NCBI GenBank assembly: GCA_026413225.1
Contig: CM048552.1
Location: forward strand, 135,669,053 to 135,733,052
Origin: Otis tarda
Taxonomy: Eukaryota; Chordata; Aves; Otidiformes; Otididae
Length of the DNA: 64,000 nucleotides
Reading direction: 5' to 3'
The first letter of the stretch is position 1; every line of letters starts with the position of its first letter. Of the stretch, positions 24,421-36,399 are shown piece by piece. The notes under the pieces are model-generated. The model was given only the letters and a program-made list of their open reading frames with translations. It was not told where the DNA came from and ran no database searches. Position numbers and translations under genes: made by a program.

Positions 24421-26579
24421 GGTAGCAGAAAATTTCTGGTCCATGAGTATCATGAAGAGCAAGCAAAACAGATAGTATTGGGTACAGCCATTTTATTTCA
24501 AGAGAAAAACAGTCTCAACAGGTTTTCTCAAGAGAGAACAGCTGGATGAATGGCCCATTAATAACAGCAGTAATATGATAGTTCTGTCCTATATTTCTAA
24601 TAATCACATTCTGGATCATTTTTAATTACACAAAGCATGAATTTGTAAAAAGGTCACAAGAAAAAGTTAGCTACTTTATAAATATCACGGATTCTAGTTG
24701 TTTACAGGTTTAATAAGATTTTCCCTCCCAAGGTTAAAAAGATTGCGTTAAAGGAATGAATATTATCTTGGGCTGTTTTCATGGGCAGTATTTAACATTG
24801 CTTATACTGACTGATCAGTCACATTGGCACACAGCTGGGGACAACAGGAATAATTTGGAGATCAAAACAGTTGGTGGTGAGAACCCAGTATCCACATTGT
24901 ATGCATTTTAGGGAGGTTTATTTTAGACAGATGCTGTAGTCTAGTCTTTTGACTGACTGCCCATTAGCTGTGCTTCTGCAGAATGTCTTCCAGCTTTGTT
25001 TCAGCTGAGAGGAAACCAGAGGATGCATCTCAAGTTCCACATAGAGAACCGAAGCACAGGAAGGACAAAGAAGTGTGAGAGTTGCTTCCAATTGCATTCA
25101 ATCCATGTCTAAACAAAAATGCTGCTGTGGATACAGCCTGCGACAGAAAACGGGCTCATTTGTGGCTTCCAGCCCTAAAAATGTTCAGCTACATAGCATG
25201 TCTAATCTGAAGAATGACATCTATCTGCTGGATGTAAATTGCTGAAGCAGAGAGGTGATGTATGTATCCTCTCCAGAGGAATATCTTCAGCTTCACCTTA
25301 TTCCTTTGTTTTCAAGGACACTGTATAGCAATTAGCTGCACTGGACACTACCCAGAAATAGCTTGTTAAGACTTCCTCCAAAGCCTGTTTTAAAAAGTGC
25401 AAACCCCTCTGGAACTATATGCACTAAGGGACTTCCACATTGTGTTACCTGCTTCAGTGGAAAGAGAGGGAAATTACTCTGTGATAGTTGTTCACACCAT
25501 GGTTAGAAACCCCTGCAATACTGGGATGCATGCTGCATCCTTGGGTTTGTCCACACTGAAGTCTTAGTTTAATAAGTCTTAGTGATGGACCTAACTGAAA
25601 ATGGATAACATCCCATCTTCAGCAAAAACATTAAAAATCAAACCGTTTAATCTTGTTAAAGAGATAGAGAACTGAACTGTATTTAGAGCTTTTTGGAACA
25701 TAAACTGCACCTCTTTCCATTAACAGACAGGTGAACTGAGTAGCATTTCAAACAATATTAGTCTTTGTAAGCATAGCTAAAATATCTTTATTTAAAAAAA
25801 TTATATGCTTGCATGTTTTTAGAATCACAATATACTTTTTTGTTACCTGTATTTTTTTAAGATTTACTCTCAAAAGGGAGGTGGTTTAGTATCAATGAAT
25901 AAAAGATGTATATATTAAAGCAGCTTCCAAGGATAAAATTTTAAAGTGAAAATTATCAGAAAAGACAAAGAAAGTAATTCCTCTAGGCAATTTTAAAAAG
26001 CATAAGGAAAAGAATGGAAGCATATAAACTTCTAAACTCCTAAAACTCTTCAAATGCTGATAGTAAAATTTGGGAAATAAATTAATGTAGATGAATTGCA
26101 GAGGGGAGAGAGAGAGAGAAAGGAAGCCAACAGAGCAATAAGCAAAAGTTTTATTAAAAATGTTGTTCTAGATACTTACACAGCATAAATGAATTAGTGG
26201 AAGAATACAATCTCCACTCAAAATCCTATGAGATGTAGCAAAAAAAGTGCATTCAATGCATCAAAAGAGACGAGAAGTGTTCTGTTTACAGAATGGTCTG
26301 TAAGCTAGGTGACATGTATCTATAAATCTCAGAAAAACAGAAGATCAACACTCAATCTAAGTACAAAGCTGTCTAATCAAGCCATTAAAAAGCCACACAC
26401 AAACAATGCTTATTCTTTTCACTACCACTGAATTACCTGGATGACTTCTTAACCTAGGCAGGCCTGGGACTCAGCAGCAGCAGTTGTTCTCAACTTTTTG
26501 CTCGTTAAGGTGAAGGCTTTTCTAAATATATCCCCAGGCTGATGCTGATGCCACTTACTCAGCAGTAAAATTAATGGTA

Positions 26580-26770
26580 GGTGTGGTCGCGATGTCTTGA
26601 ATTCCGTGTGTCACTGAGCACGCTGTTGGAAAGCGGACGTAGATCCCTTCAGCTGCCGTTGGTGGTGGTGGGTGGTGTCCTTCCTTCCCTGGGCGGTGTT
26701 TCGAACGGAGGAGCAGAGGGGCGGGTAGCCCCGCCGATAAGAGAGGCAGCTGGCACAACTCCACTGCACC
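26580..26770. promoter_or_regulatory. isolated CpG-dense stretch (possible small CpG island)
   Basis: Roughly a dozen CpG dinucleotides lie in under 200 bases, with GC-rich words such as GGGCGGTG, GGGGCGGG and CCCCGCCG, inside several kilobases of CpG-poor AT-rich DNA. Open frames cross it on both strands but show no known domain. It could be an unannotated promoter or enhancer, or a young CpG-rich insertion such as an LTR. Nothing in the sequence decides this. Confidence 0.4.
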
Positions 26771-29008
26771 TGGGCCAGGCAGTGCTGGCAGCATCTGGCT
26801 GTGGTTTAGTTTCACCTGCCCAGGGTGACACAGTGGCCACACTGGCTCTGGTATCAGCCTTTATTGACTTGTTGCAAGAAGAGATAGGTCAGCTTTAAAC
26901 TGGGGAAGGTCTTGTCAGAGATGAATATTCTGGTAAACTGCTCAGAAGATACAGCATAAAACCACCGCAAAGGCAGATGATTTTGTCACTCACTGCCTGC
27001 TCATATTCCTTAGCATGTTTTTCGCTGCACTGGGCGCCAACAGCAAAAAAAAAAGCTGCATGAGCTTACGGAGTGCAAGTCGCTGTGGCTATTATTCGAC
27101 AGCCACAGACATGACTTTGTTGCATACGTGCACAACTTTACTGGCTCACTCCTAAAGCAGAGGAATCTTAGAGGTGATTTAAAGGAGCACACTTCAGACT
27201 CAAATCCTTAAAAGTCCTGAGGTGCGTAAATTTACCTTTCCAAGGTAGCAGCATGCTGAGTGAAATCCAAGTTCTGGGGCACCTCAACTGCAGCTGTGAT
27301 GTAAGCACTAAATTCAGCAGAGAGATCCAAAATAATATTTTCCAATCACTCCCATATCCACCTCAGATTTTGCACGAAAAATGTGCACTGAGGCACATCA
27401 CCTTGGCTGGACAGACCATCTCTGGGCTGGACGCCTCTCTCAAGCTATTGGGGAGGCAGAATTTCAGCAGTGTGACATTTTTGTCTGTCTGCTAGTCTTC
27501 GCTTGGTGCACTTTGACTGCATTTTAGGAGAGCGGCGAAGTGGTAGCATTTTCATTTTATTTTGAGCAGCAGCATGCTTCCCGTCTGGCAGTTGCAGACC
27601 TAGCTTAAGGAGGAAGTGTTGTTCTGTGCAAATACCTCCCAGGGTGGTTTGTAAGTGACACTTGGCAGCTCCAAACTCTGCGTGGATGGTGAAGAGTGAG
27701 CAGTGCTGTTCTTTGTGGGATGGTACACTGTTCTTTTTCCTAAAAGAAGAAAAATAGATGCCTAAAAAGTTAATTAATACAAATAAAGCTATTCACATTT
27801 TCATCTAGAAGGGCAGGCTTAACTATTTGAGCAGTTGGCTTTTTTTGCCAAAAAGACATTCTGGCTGATCCAAGTTTGCTGCTTGGTTTAGCAAAGATAG
27901 AAAAATTCACTTTCCCTTATTTCTGTCCAGGCTCAGTGTTTGAAGCCAGTAACAGAGCTGATGATAGGACAGTGGGGCTGTGGTGACCAAGATTCAGTTC
28001 CCTCCTCTGCACATGGGTACATCAACCCACAGCTGTCGGAAGTGAAGGGTGTAGGATATTCTGAATTGTTCGTAAATAGTTGCTTCTGCTCCCCTTCGCA
28101 CTGAGTAATCAAATATTTACAAAAACAGCAATAACAGTTTGGGGGTTGTTTACTGTCCTATTCTGTATGGGCTTTTTCAAGATGAAAAATTAGGTTGTTT
28201 CATTTCAAAATTGCCACAACAAAAGGTTTTCACTGGTTTCAATTTTTATCTTCAACATCTTCTAGCTTGTTGAACAAGATTCATAAACCTGATGTGCAGA
28301 CAGGTAGTCTGAATTCTTCACCAAATATTCAGCTGCTATAGTAACCAAGCTCACTCCTGTACCTTTTCAGTTTAGACAGCGTAAGGGAAGTCACTCTTCT
28401 GATCATGAACTGAAGCAGGCACTCAAAGCAGCTCCACTAAATTTACACGCTGATGGCAGGAGCGTTAGCATTTATTTGCTTTCCGTGGGTGCAGGATAGA
28501 ATTTTCATATTATTAAAAAATATTCTGCTTTGCTGATGCCATCACACAGGTTTGAACATGAGCTACTGTTTGACAAAAAAAAATGGGGTAAAGAATTGCT
28601 TTTCAGTGTTTGCTCAGGATGTGAGGGGAAGATTTAGGGCAACAGGAGTGTCTCAGCAGCAGTGCTTTAGCCAAGGAGAAAATATAAAGGAATGTAGGAG
28701 ACTTTTATCTCGAGCTTATTTTTGTATTTTTTTCTGGCTCAGGGTTAGTTTCACAAATCCTGCTACAACAGAAGATGTCATTAAATAATATTTCTGAGTC
28801 TACAGTACAGTATTTCCTGTACTGACAAGTATTCATCATTTGTATTGTGAAGGGTATGTGCCAGGCTAAAGCAGGAAATGCCTGTGATTTCATATGATCC
28901 ACACATCTGCAATGTATAGGTGATCCTGGGTTTCATGGACGTGAGCTATGGGATGAAACTTGAAAAGATGGTCCAACCAGTGCAGTCATCATATGCCCTT
29001 AAACAGGG

Positions 29009-29056
29009 CAGGTTTTAAATCCAGAAAAAACTGACAGCAGGTTTTAAATCCAGAAA
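29009..29056. repeat. 19-bp direct repeat
   Basis: The sequence CAGGTTTTAAATCCAGAAA occurs at 29009-29027 and again at 29038-29056, separated by 10 bases. This is a small local duplication with no visible element between the copies. Confidence 0.9.
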
Positions 29057-29343
29057 TTGTGGAGCCTAGTTCAATTAGAGGCAGATTTCAAAAAGTATTT
29101 AGAGACTTGAATTTATTTGGGCTTATGGAAGCATTTGACAGCTGCCAGTGCAGTTCACTCTGGAACATCTTGAAGGTCTATTGCATGCCAACAAAAATCA
29201 TGAGCTTCATCAAAGTTTTATGCCAAGGTTCTTCTTGAACAGTTAAGGTGAATGGGAACTTGCACAAATGGGTTAATCAAACTTGCCTGTCAAACACAGA
29301 CTCATTTTTTCAAAACGCCTTTGTCAGACACTGACTTTATTAC

Positions 29344-29374
29344 AAAAAAAAAAAAAAAGAAAAAGAAAAAAAAA
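29344..29374. repeat. A-rich tract
   Basis: A run of A with single G interruptions ending at AAGC. It could be the tail of an old retroposed sequence, but none is recognisable upstream. Confidence 0.85.
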
Positions 29375-32300
29375 GCTTAAAATGATATGGAGCAGGCATG
29401 GCAAACCAGAAGAGCACTGTACCAGAATATTAAAATGATGCTATCAGCTCAACTCTTCTAAATTATAAGTCCAGACAAAAGCCTTAAGGACAGTCTCTCC
29501 CCACAAAAGTAGACAAAGATTCAGCCAGGGAAAACATCCTCCAAAAATGGACCTACTGAGAAATCGAGCTGCTCCCACTGTAAGTATTACAGTAGGAAGC
29601 AATGCCATGCAAAAGGGAAGTCAACTCTAACTCACAGGAGGATGCCAATGAAGGGTGGCTACGTGAAGAGAAGAATGTTATCAAGTACCAAAGTGGTGCC
29701 TGGCCTTTGGCAGCTTAAACCAATAATCACCAATAATCTAGACCATATTTGTCCCAGGTTGTCCTTACCTACAGCCAAGGGCAGATGTGCTCCATAGTCT
29801 GTCATGTACCTCCACTCTCCAGGTCTGGAGACCTGCTGGAGGGCACCTATCCTCCTTGTCCAGCTGCACTTCTGGGTTTCCTCCCAATGGGAACCCAGGG
29901 GCATGCAGATATTGTGTATACCCAAAACTTTTCTTCCCCTGTGCAGACAGGATACGTCCATGGAGCTTTTACGAAGACCATGCTACCGGCCACAGAGTGG
30001 CTTTCAGAATAGGGACTGCCTACATGTCCCCTGTTGAAAACACACCAAAGGCAGAAGCAAGTGCCTAAATGACCTTGAAAGCAAATGCTTCAGAAGAGGT
30101 CTGGAAATTAGACAGACTGACTGTATAAAGAACATGAAGACTCAAAGAAGATAGCAGCAACTGATCTCCAAAGTTATAAAAAAAGAAAATGGAAGTGTAC
30201 TGTAACTGTATTGCAGATGAAGCCACATCAGCTGCTAGAAAAGGAACTGACGGGACAAATAAACCCTTTACTAGACACTACATTGGTTAAATGCGTGCAG
30301 TTCCTCTTAAGCAAATAACTAGCCAAAATTTCAAGTTTTGTAGATTACTCCAGATAATGGGAGAACCTGATGTTTGAGTCAGGCATGTTCTTATTTTAAT
30401 TGTTCTGCAAACTTTTATTCATAAGAATGGACACGGTCTTTTTCTTTTGACCATAACAAAAGTGGTCCCAGCCACAGTAAATATTTTTCTCTTCTCAGCA
30501 CAAGCCTCCTCTTGGTCAGGACCTGCAAAGACTCTTGCTGGCTCTTTCCCCATCCCACAATGCTGCCCTTGCTGGCTTTGCAGGCTTCTCCTATGAGCTG
30601 TCTCACACTGCTCAGCTCTCCTTCCCCTCATCATGCAGCCATGCATGTGGAGTCACCTGCTGAGGATTATACTCAGCAAAGCATCTTTTTCTAAGTAGTA
30701 TGAAATTCCTGAGCTGCCCTTGCCTTTCTTGTAAAAATCAGTGATGGCTGGCTGGAGAGTACTATTTACCTGTGGACTTTCAGGGAAAAGTTTAATGACA
30801 TCTCATAATCACTTAAAATAAAGAGGTGATGCCCAGCAGCTTCAACAAGGTGTCACACAGACTGCAGCAGGATAGGCATCTGACCTTGTCTGAGACATAA
30901 GGATATCTGATAGTGCAGAAATTCACTACTATTCAGCTAGCTAAACGTGCAGATAGGTATCAAGTAGGATTTACAAAAACGCTGGCACCTACATTGCTTT
31001 ATAAAGCTGCCCCTCGGGACCTGATTCAAAGCCATTGTAGTCATGGGGAAATTACCACTGACTTCATTAGGATTCAGTTTGGATTAATGCTGCACACTCC
31101 TTTGCTGCCCTTTGCTGTCTCTGTTCCTGTGACTTGAATTGTTTCCTCATGGCATTGCAAAAAAAAAAAAAAGGATGGAAATGTTAGCAGCAACGCATGG
31201 GATATTGAATACTGGTTCTCCTGGTTTTGACAGTATCTGTTCAATATAAAATGGAAAATACTAATTTTAAACCTTAACGGAATTGTTCTGCTCATATCTT
31301 TAAAAGACTGCTACGTCTTTAAAGAACTTATCTAAATCAAAAGTGAAATATTCCATCTTGTTTGAAGAGGAATAAGCATGTATGCCACTTACTTGCAAAA
31401 ATGATGAAACCTCACTAATTGAAGTAGGCTGACTGAAAATCTCTCCTGTGTTCCTGCAGTAAACGTCATGTCCATGGAAATCATGTGCAAGAATTTGATT
31501 TCTGCATCAGTGTAGAATATATAAAATCTACCTTCAGTAAAGCTTTTCCAATGTATCAAAATGTCTGATGACAAGCAGCTAGTGTCAAAAGCTCCTTCTT
31601 TATCTATCCCAGGCACCAAACCAAATACATTAATTAAAACATGCACAGTGTCAAGCTACCTGAAGAATAAATAAGGGGACAATTTTTTTTTTTTAAGAGT
31701 AAGTGGTTGGATACTGTCAAAATGGGAAGTGAAAGAAGGATTAAAGGGAAGTCTTAGGCTTTTGATGGAAGAAAAAAAACTAAGAAACAGGAACCAGTTA
31801 TTTTGCAATTTTATAGTGTTGGAGAGAGGATGCGGAAGATAAAGTGAAAACAAGTGTAGTGGTGTACGACTGGTCTGCAATGGTGAAGAGATAATTTTGA
31901 ATTTAAAAGAGTTTAAACCTGTGATTGTTAAAGAGGAGTACTGCGTGCAGAACTGCTCTGCATCACAGCCAATGTCTGTCCCAAGCTTGTTACTACGGGC
32001 TCTTACCCACAGGGTAACCAGCCTCACAGAAGATCTATTTCCAGCATCATCTCTACTTGCAGGCAGAGGAGAGGAGCTGGCCACAGAAAGGCTGATCTCA
32101 GGAATGGAGAACTGCCGTTCATGGGCACGTCCCAGCATAGTGTGGGGAAGGCAGAGACTGACCATAAGTGAGGGAGGAATCTCACTACTGGAAATAAGTA
32201 AAGTTGTCAGTCAGATAGGTTTGTTCTCTTTGATCTACCTCCTCAGTTTCAAATGTATGGACACCAAAGATTTTCTATAGCCACGTGTCTTTTGGGTGTG

Positions 32301-33059
32301 CACTATCCCTAGGCAGTCAGTTTCAGATGCGCATATGAAGTGGTACAGGGCAACCAGCCAAGTCTATAGCATGCATGCACAGCATGCATGTAAAAACTGT
32401 GCAACACCTCCAACATCACTGGGAAACATCAGGTCTCCTGTAGGAAACCTCAATAGCTGAGCTGCCCATGAGCAGTAAGCCTGATCCACCCCAGAAGTAT
32501 TAGTCAGATGGCACACGCACTATATATGTTTGTGACGCCCACCATGAGGCTCTGCACGGTTGGCTTGGTTGCCAGCAACATGGTAAAGACACATTATAGA
32601 TGTTTGAAAACTGGGCTGTGAACAAGCTTCGCAGTTAGCCTTTGCTACCTGTGTAAGATATAAATTGTACAGCTGATGTAGGATTCATTTGTTGAAACAC
32701 AGAGGTCTACACTTGACCTTTTCATGAGTCCCCTTGCAACTGGTGGAGAAAAAAAGGGTGCTTCCAAAGTGTAAGTCATCTCATTCTAAAGTAGACACTG
32801 GAACAAGGTAAGATGACTACAGTGGCTACGCTACATACAGCAGCCCAACAGGCACATGTCCAAAAACGGCAGCATAAAACTCCAACAAAATGGAAATTTA
32901 TGACATTTCTGAGTTGTTGGGGTTTTTTTAACAGCAGTCTATAGGACTGAGAGTTGCCAATTATAAAAGTTTTAACAACTCCTTCCTGGCCAGGGATGCC
33001 TCTGGCAGCTGCCACACAGCCACAGCCAAGGCACCTCAGGGGAGCCTTTCACGTGTTTC

Positions 33060-33272
33060 TTGTGGAGTCAAACAGTGCCTTTCTGTCCCCTGGACATGCT
33101 GTCCCCATCTTCTGACCATGGCCATGCCCAGCTCCCAGACTCTTCCCTCTGGGCCCAGCCAGACACGCTTGTCTCCCTTTCCTCCAGGCCAGATCCAAGC
33201 TCAGGGCTTTCCTGGTCAGTCACTGCTGCCTCTTGTGTTTCCTACACAATGTGTGTGTTTGGTTGACTGAAT
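33060..33272. repeat. GC-rich repeat, copy 3 of 3 (3' side of TLR8 copy C)
   Basis: Shares with 21290-21535 the blocks 'GTGCCTTTCTG'-like, 'CTGGACATGCTGT', 'CTTCCCTCTGGGC' and 'TTTCCTCCAGGCCAGATC', and 'AAGCTCAG' with 13575-13830. It lacks the last about 50 bases seen in copies 1 and 2. It meets the LRR-cap remnant of TLR8 copy C at about 33280. Confidence 0.8.
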
Positions 33273-33279
33273 TAATGCA

Positions 33280-34050
33280 GAATATTACAATTACAAGATA
33301 GGAATTTTGGTTTTCTGGAATGAACAGTTGTAATGAAAACAGTTCCCTTTTCATTTAAGGGAATATGTATAATTTCCAGTAGCAATGTTGTCTAAGGCTG
33401 GTCACAAATCAACCCTAGATACAGTGCACTGCAACTCTGTTAGTGAACTCAGTAGAAATTTTAGCAATTTGCTCAGAATCAGAGTGAAGGAGCTGTGTGC
33501 AACTGTATAGCAGCCTTTAATTGTATAGCCATTTGTAATCGGTTCTGGCTTAAATCAAGCAGCTTCATGGATTTAAAGTAGCTAAGTTTTTCCCAGATAA
33601 CAGTGTGTACTCAGTTATTGAGATACAGTTCACTTAAGCTTCTTGGCAGATTTTCAGATGCAGAGGGATATATATAAAAAGACCATTATAAGAAAAGTTA
33701 AAATGTGTCAGATATTTGAGATGCTTAAACCATCCCGTATGATGCATGCCTCCATTTCCACATACGATAACAAGAAAGATCTCCCTGAAGCCTAATTTTT
33801 GAACTTAATTTTTGAAGAGAAGAACTTCAGATGTTACTGATGGAAAAATCTCATTCAAGTTTCCATTGAATATCTTTAATTCAGGAATGTTATACAGGTT
33901 CTGTAATAAATATGAGGTTCTGTTCCAAACTTGCCACGAAAAAGTATTGTTTGTTATAGCCGAGGCCTAATGCCTGGAAACAGATACCTGTTCAGGGTGG
34001 CAGATGAATCCCCTCCCGGCCTCCCTCACCTTCCTAGTTGCCGTTACACA
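33280..34050 (-). pseudogene. TLR8: TLR8 pseudogene copy C, 3' half of the LRR domain
   Basis: Minus-strand remnant covering the C-terminal LRRs. About 33985-33940 reads 'LGLGYNKQYFFVASLEQNLI' (TLR8 [20 protein letters not shown]). About 33760-33690 reads 'FKHLKYLTHFNFSYNGLFIY', followed in a shifted frame by 'LPRSLSELYLNN' and 'WEKLSYFKSMKLLDLSQN' to about 33540. About 33330-33290 has 'KGNCFHYNCSFQKTKIP', resembling the cap GNPFECTC. Stops (for example the TAA at about 33812) and frameshifts are frequent. The 5' half is absent: an LTR abuts it at 34055 and no N-terminal TLR sequence was found beyond. It overlaps the same receptor region as copies A and B. Confidence 0.82.
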
Positions 34051-34054
34051 ACAG

Positions 34055-35191
34055 TGTCATAGTTCAGCCGCGATCGGGACCAGACTACGCAGTGTCTCTC
34101 TCACTCCCCTCACCCTTCAAGAAAACAGGGGGAGATACTATAAGAAAAAACAGCTCGAGGTTTGAGATAGGACAGGGAGAAAATCCTTAAAGTTAGTATT
34201 ATGCGCAAAACAGACTCGACTTGAGACAGAGAATGAGATAACCTGCCCCCACCCCTCCCTCTTCCTGAGCTTAACATTATCTCTAACACCTTCCCTCCAC
34301 CCCAAGCAGCACAAGGTGGGAAAAGGGAATGGGGGTTGCGGTCAGTTCATCATGCGTTGTTTTCCGCTGCTGTTTCATCGTCGGGGGAAGAACTCCTCAC
34401 ATTCCTCCTCTGCTCCAGCGTGGGGTCCCACCCATACGCCACAGTCCTTCCTGAAATTGCTCTGGCGTGGGTCATCTCTTCCACAGGGTGCAGTCTCTCC
34501 AGAACGGCTGCCCCAGCGGGCCCTCCACAGGCCACAGCCGCCTTCAGGCCTCCATCTCCCCCGGTGTGGGGTCCTTCACGGGCTGCAGGTGAATCTCTGC
34601 CCCTCTGTGGACCTACATAGACTGCAGGGGGACAACCTCCTCCACCATGGTCGTCACCACAGGCTGCAGGGGAATCTTGGCCAGGAGCTACATTACTCCT
34701 CCCTCTCCTTCTTCACTGACCTTGGCATCTGCAGCCGTTCCTCTTGCAAGAAAAGTTCTTCGCAACAGGCTGGCAGCCGCCTCTCAGAATCTCTTCACAT
34801 CATCGATCTCATCTCCTCTCCACTTCTTGCAGCCGGGCCGGGCCAAGTTGGGCCCAGTTGGCTGCCTGGCGAGAGGCCAGAGGGTGAGGCCTGCAAGGCC
34901 CACAAGGCCCGCACCTCCCCCTCTGCGCCTCTGCCCCTGCTCAGCTTCTTCACATCTTCTCTTCTCTTCTCTTTTTTTTTTTTTTTCTGTTTTCCCCTTC
35001 TTAAATACGTTATCGCAGAGGCGTTATCACGGAACATTCTGTCACCAATTGGCTCGGCCTTGGCCAGCAGTGGGTCCACCCTAGGCCCAGCCGAGTCCAC
35101 CCAAGGCCCTCCCGAACAAAGGGGAGCAACTTCTAGCAGTTTCCTACAGAAGCTGCCACCTTAGGCCCCCCCTTCGCTAAACAAAACCACA
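34055..35191 (-). mobile_element. ERV solo LTR (minus orientation)
   Basis: Homologous over its full length to 56356-57441 in opposite orientation. On the minus strand it opens TGTGGTTTTGTTTAG and carries a CCAATTGG box (about 35050), a GATAACG pair and a TATTTAAG TATA-like box (about 35005). It ends in ...GAACTATGACA at 34055. No gag/pol/env coding sequence flanks it, so it is a solo LTR. The 282-codon plus-strand frame at 34316-35164 is a chance frame of the GC-rich LTR. A clean target-site duplication was not seen. It lies directly upstream (5') of TLR8 copy C. Confidence 0.85.
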
Positions 35192-35194
35192 GCA

Positions 35195-35528
35195 AACAGA
35201 TATGAGGCTCTAGAGCTTGAGGGCCAGGCAAATGAGCATGTAGGTGAGGTCTGAGTGCCAGACTCAGATTGTTGATCATTTTTTTTTCCTAAGAACAGAA
35301 TACTACTTTGAGAAAATATGTTTCGCTTGTGCTCTTAGGTTCCTCTTTCTTTAGAGCTAGTTATATATTTAGCTTGCCTTAAAAGTTGTGTTTCTTGGGA
35401 TTTTTTTACCTTTCAATACAGAAACCCCATTCTTTCCTTCTGTGAGGTTTATTAAATGATTTTGGTATGCTGTTTACAAAATAAATGAAATTGGGGTTGT
35501 CTGAAGAATCCTTGCTGCGGCCATGACG
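35195..35528. other. short AT-rich spacer, nothing recognised
   Basis: Lies between the LTR and the next CR1. I looked for N-terminal TLR8 sequence on the minus strand, because copy C lacks its 5' half, and saw none. Confidence 0.5.
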
Positions 35529-35530
35529 TT

Positions 35531-36397
35531 ATCATAGAATCACAGAATCATAAAATAGTTTGGATTGGAAGGGACCTTTAAAGGTCATCTAGTCCAATCC
35601 CCTGGCAAGAAGCAGGGACATCTCCAACCAGACCAGATTGCTCAAAGTGCCATCCAACCTGGCCTTGAATGTTTCCAGGGATGGGGCATCCACCATCTCT
35701 CTGGGCAACCTGTTACAGTGCTCTGCTACCCTCAGTGTAAAAAATTTCTTCCTTGTGTCCAGTCTGAATCTACCTCCTTCTATTTTAAAACCATTACCCT
35801 TTGTCCTTTCACAACAGACCCTCCTACAGAGTTTCTCCCCATCTTTCTTCCAAGCCCCCTTTAGGTACTGGAAGGCCACTGTAAGGTGTCCCCAGAGCCT
35901 CCTCTTCTCCAGGCTGAACAGCCCCAACTCTCTCAGTCTGTCCTCACAGGAGAGGTGCTCCAGCCCTCTTACCATCTTCATGGCCCTCCTCTGGACTCAC
36001 TCCAACAGGTCCATGTCCTTCTTATGTTGGGGGCTCCAGAACTGGACACAGTACTCCAGGTGGGGTCTCACCAGAACGGAGTAGAGGGGAAGAATCACCT
36101 GCCTTGACCTGCTGGCCACACTTCTTTTGGTGCAGTCCAGGATGTGGTTGACTTTCTGGGCTGCAAGCGCACATTGTTGGCTCATGTTGAGCTTCACATC
36201 CCCCAGCACACGCAAGTCCTTCTCCTCAGGGCTGCTCTCAATGCATTCTCCACCCAGCCTGTATTTGTGCTTGGGATTGCCCCGACCCATGTACAGGACC
36301 TTGCACTTGGCCATGTTGAACTTCATGAGGTTGGCATGAGCTCACCTCTCCAGCCTGTCAAGGTCCCTCTGGATGGCATCCCTTCCCTCCAGCATGT
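35531..36397 (-). mobile_element. CR1 LINE, 5'-truncated (ORF2 C-terminus and 3' end)
   Basis: The plus strand begins with the reverse-complemented CR1 tail (ATCATAGAATCACAGAATC) at 35531. The minus strand encodes the ORF2 C-terminus in two frames: '[18 protein letters not shown]', '[19 protein letters not shown]', '[19 protein letters not shown]' (36326-35997), then 'GLFSLEKRRLWGHL', 'NRLPREMVDAPSLETFKARL' (35981-35589). One frameshift near 35985-35997 and the 5' truncation at about 36397 make it dead. Confidence 0.96.
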
Positions 36398-36399
36398 AA

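Larger units (their letters stand above)
24430..33050. other. spacer between TLR8 copies B and C, no gene seen
   Basis: Predominantly AT-rich sequence with A-rich tracts, one small direct repeat and one CpG-dense stretch (listed separately). Short frames at 29659-30068 and 31656-32280 overlap on opposite strands, lack any recognised domain and look random. No CR1 3' tail was seen in this stretch. Confidence 0.55.

Noticed and set aside
32365-32390. GCATGCATGC-type repeats near 32370
   Set aside because: Short self-complementary word repeated by chance; no longer structure around it.
34316-35164. 282-codon plus-strand open frame
   Set aside because: It lies wholly within an LTR that has a homologous partner at 56356-57441, is antisense to the LTR promoter, and has low-complexity Ser/Leu/Pro composition.
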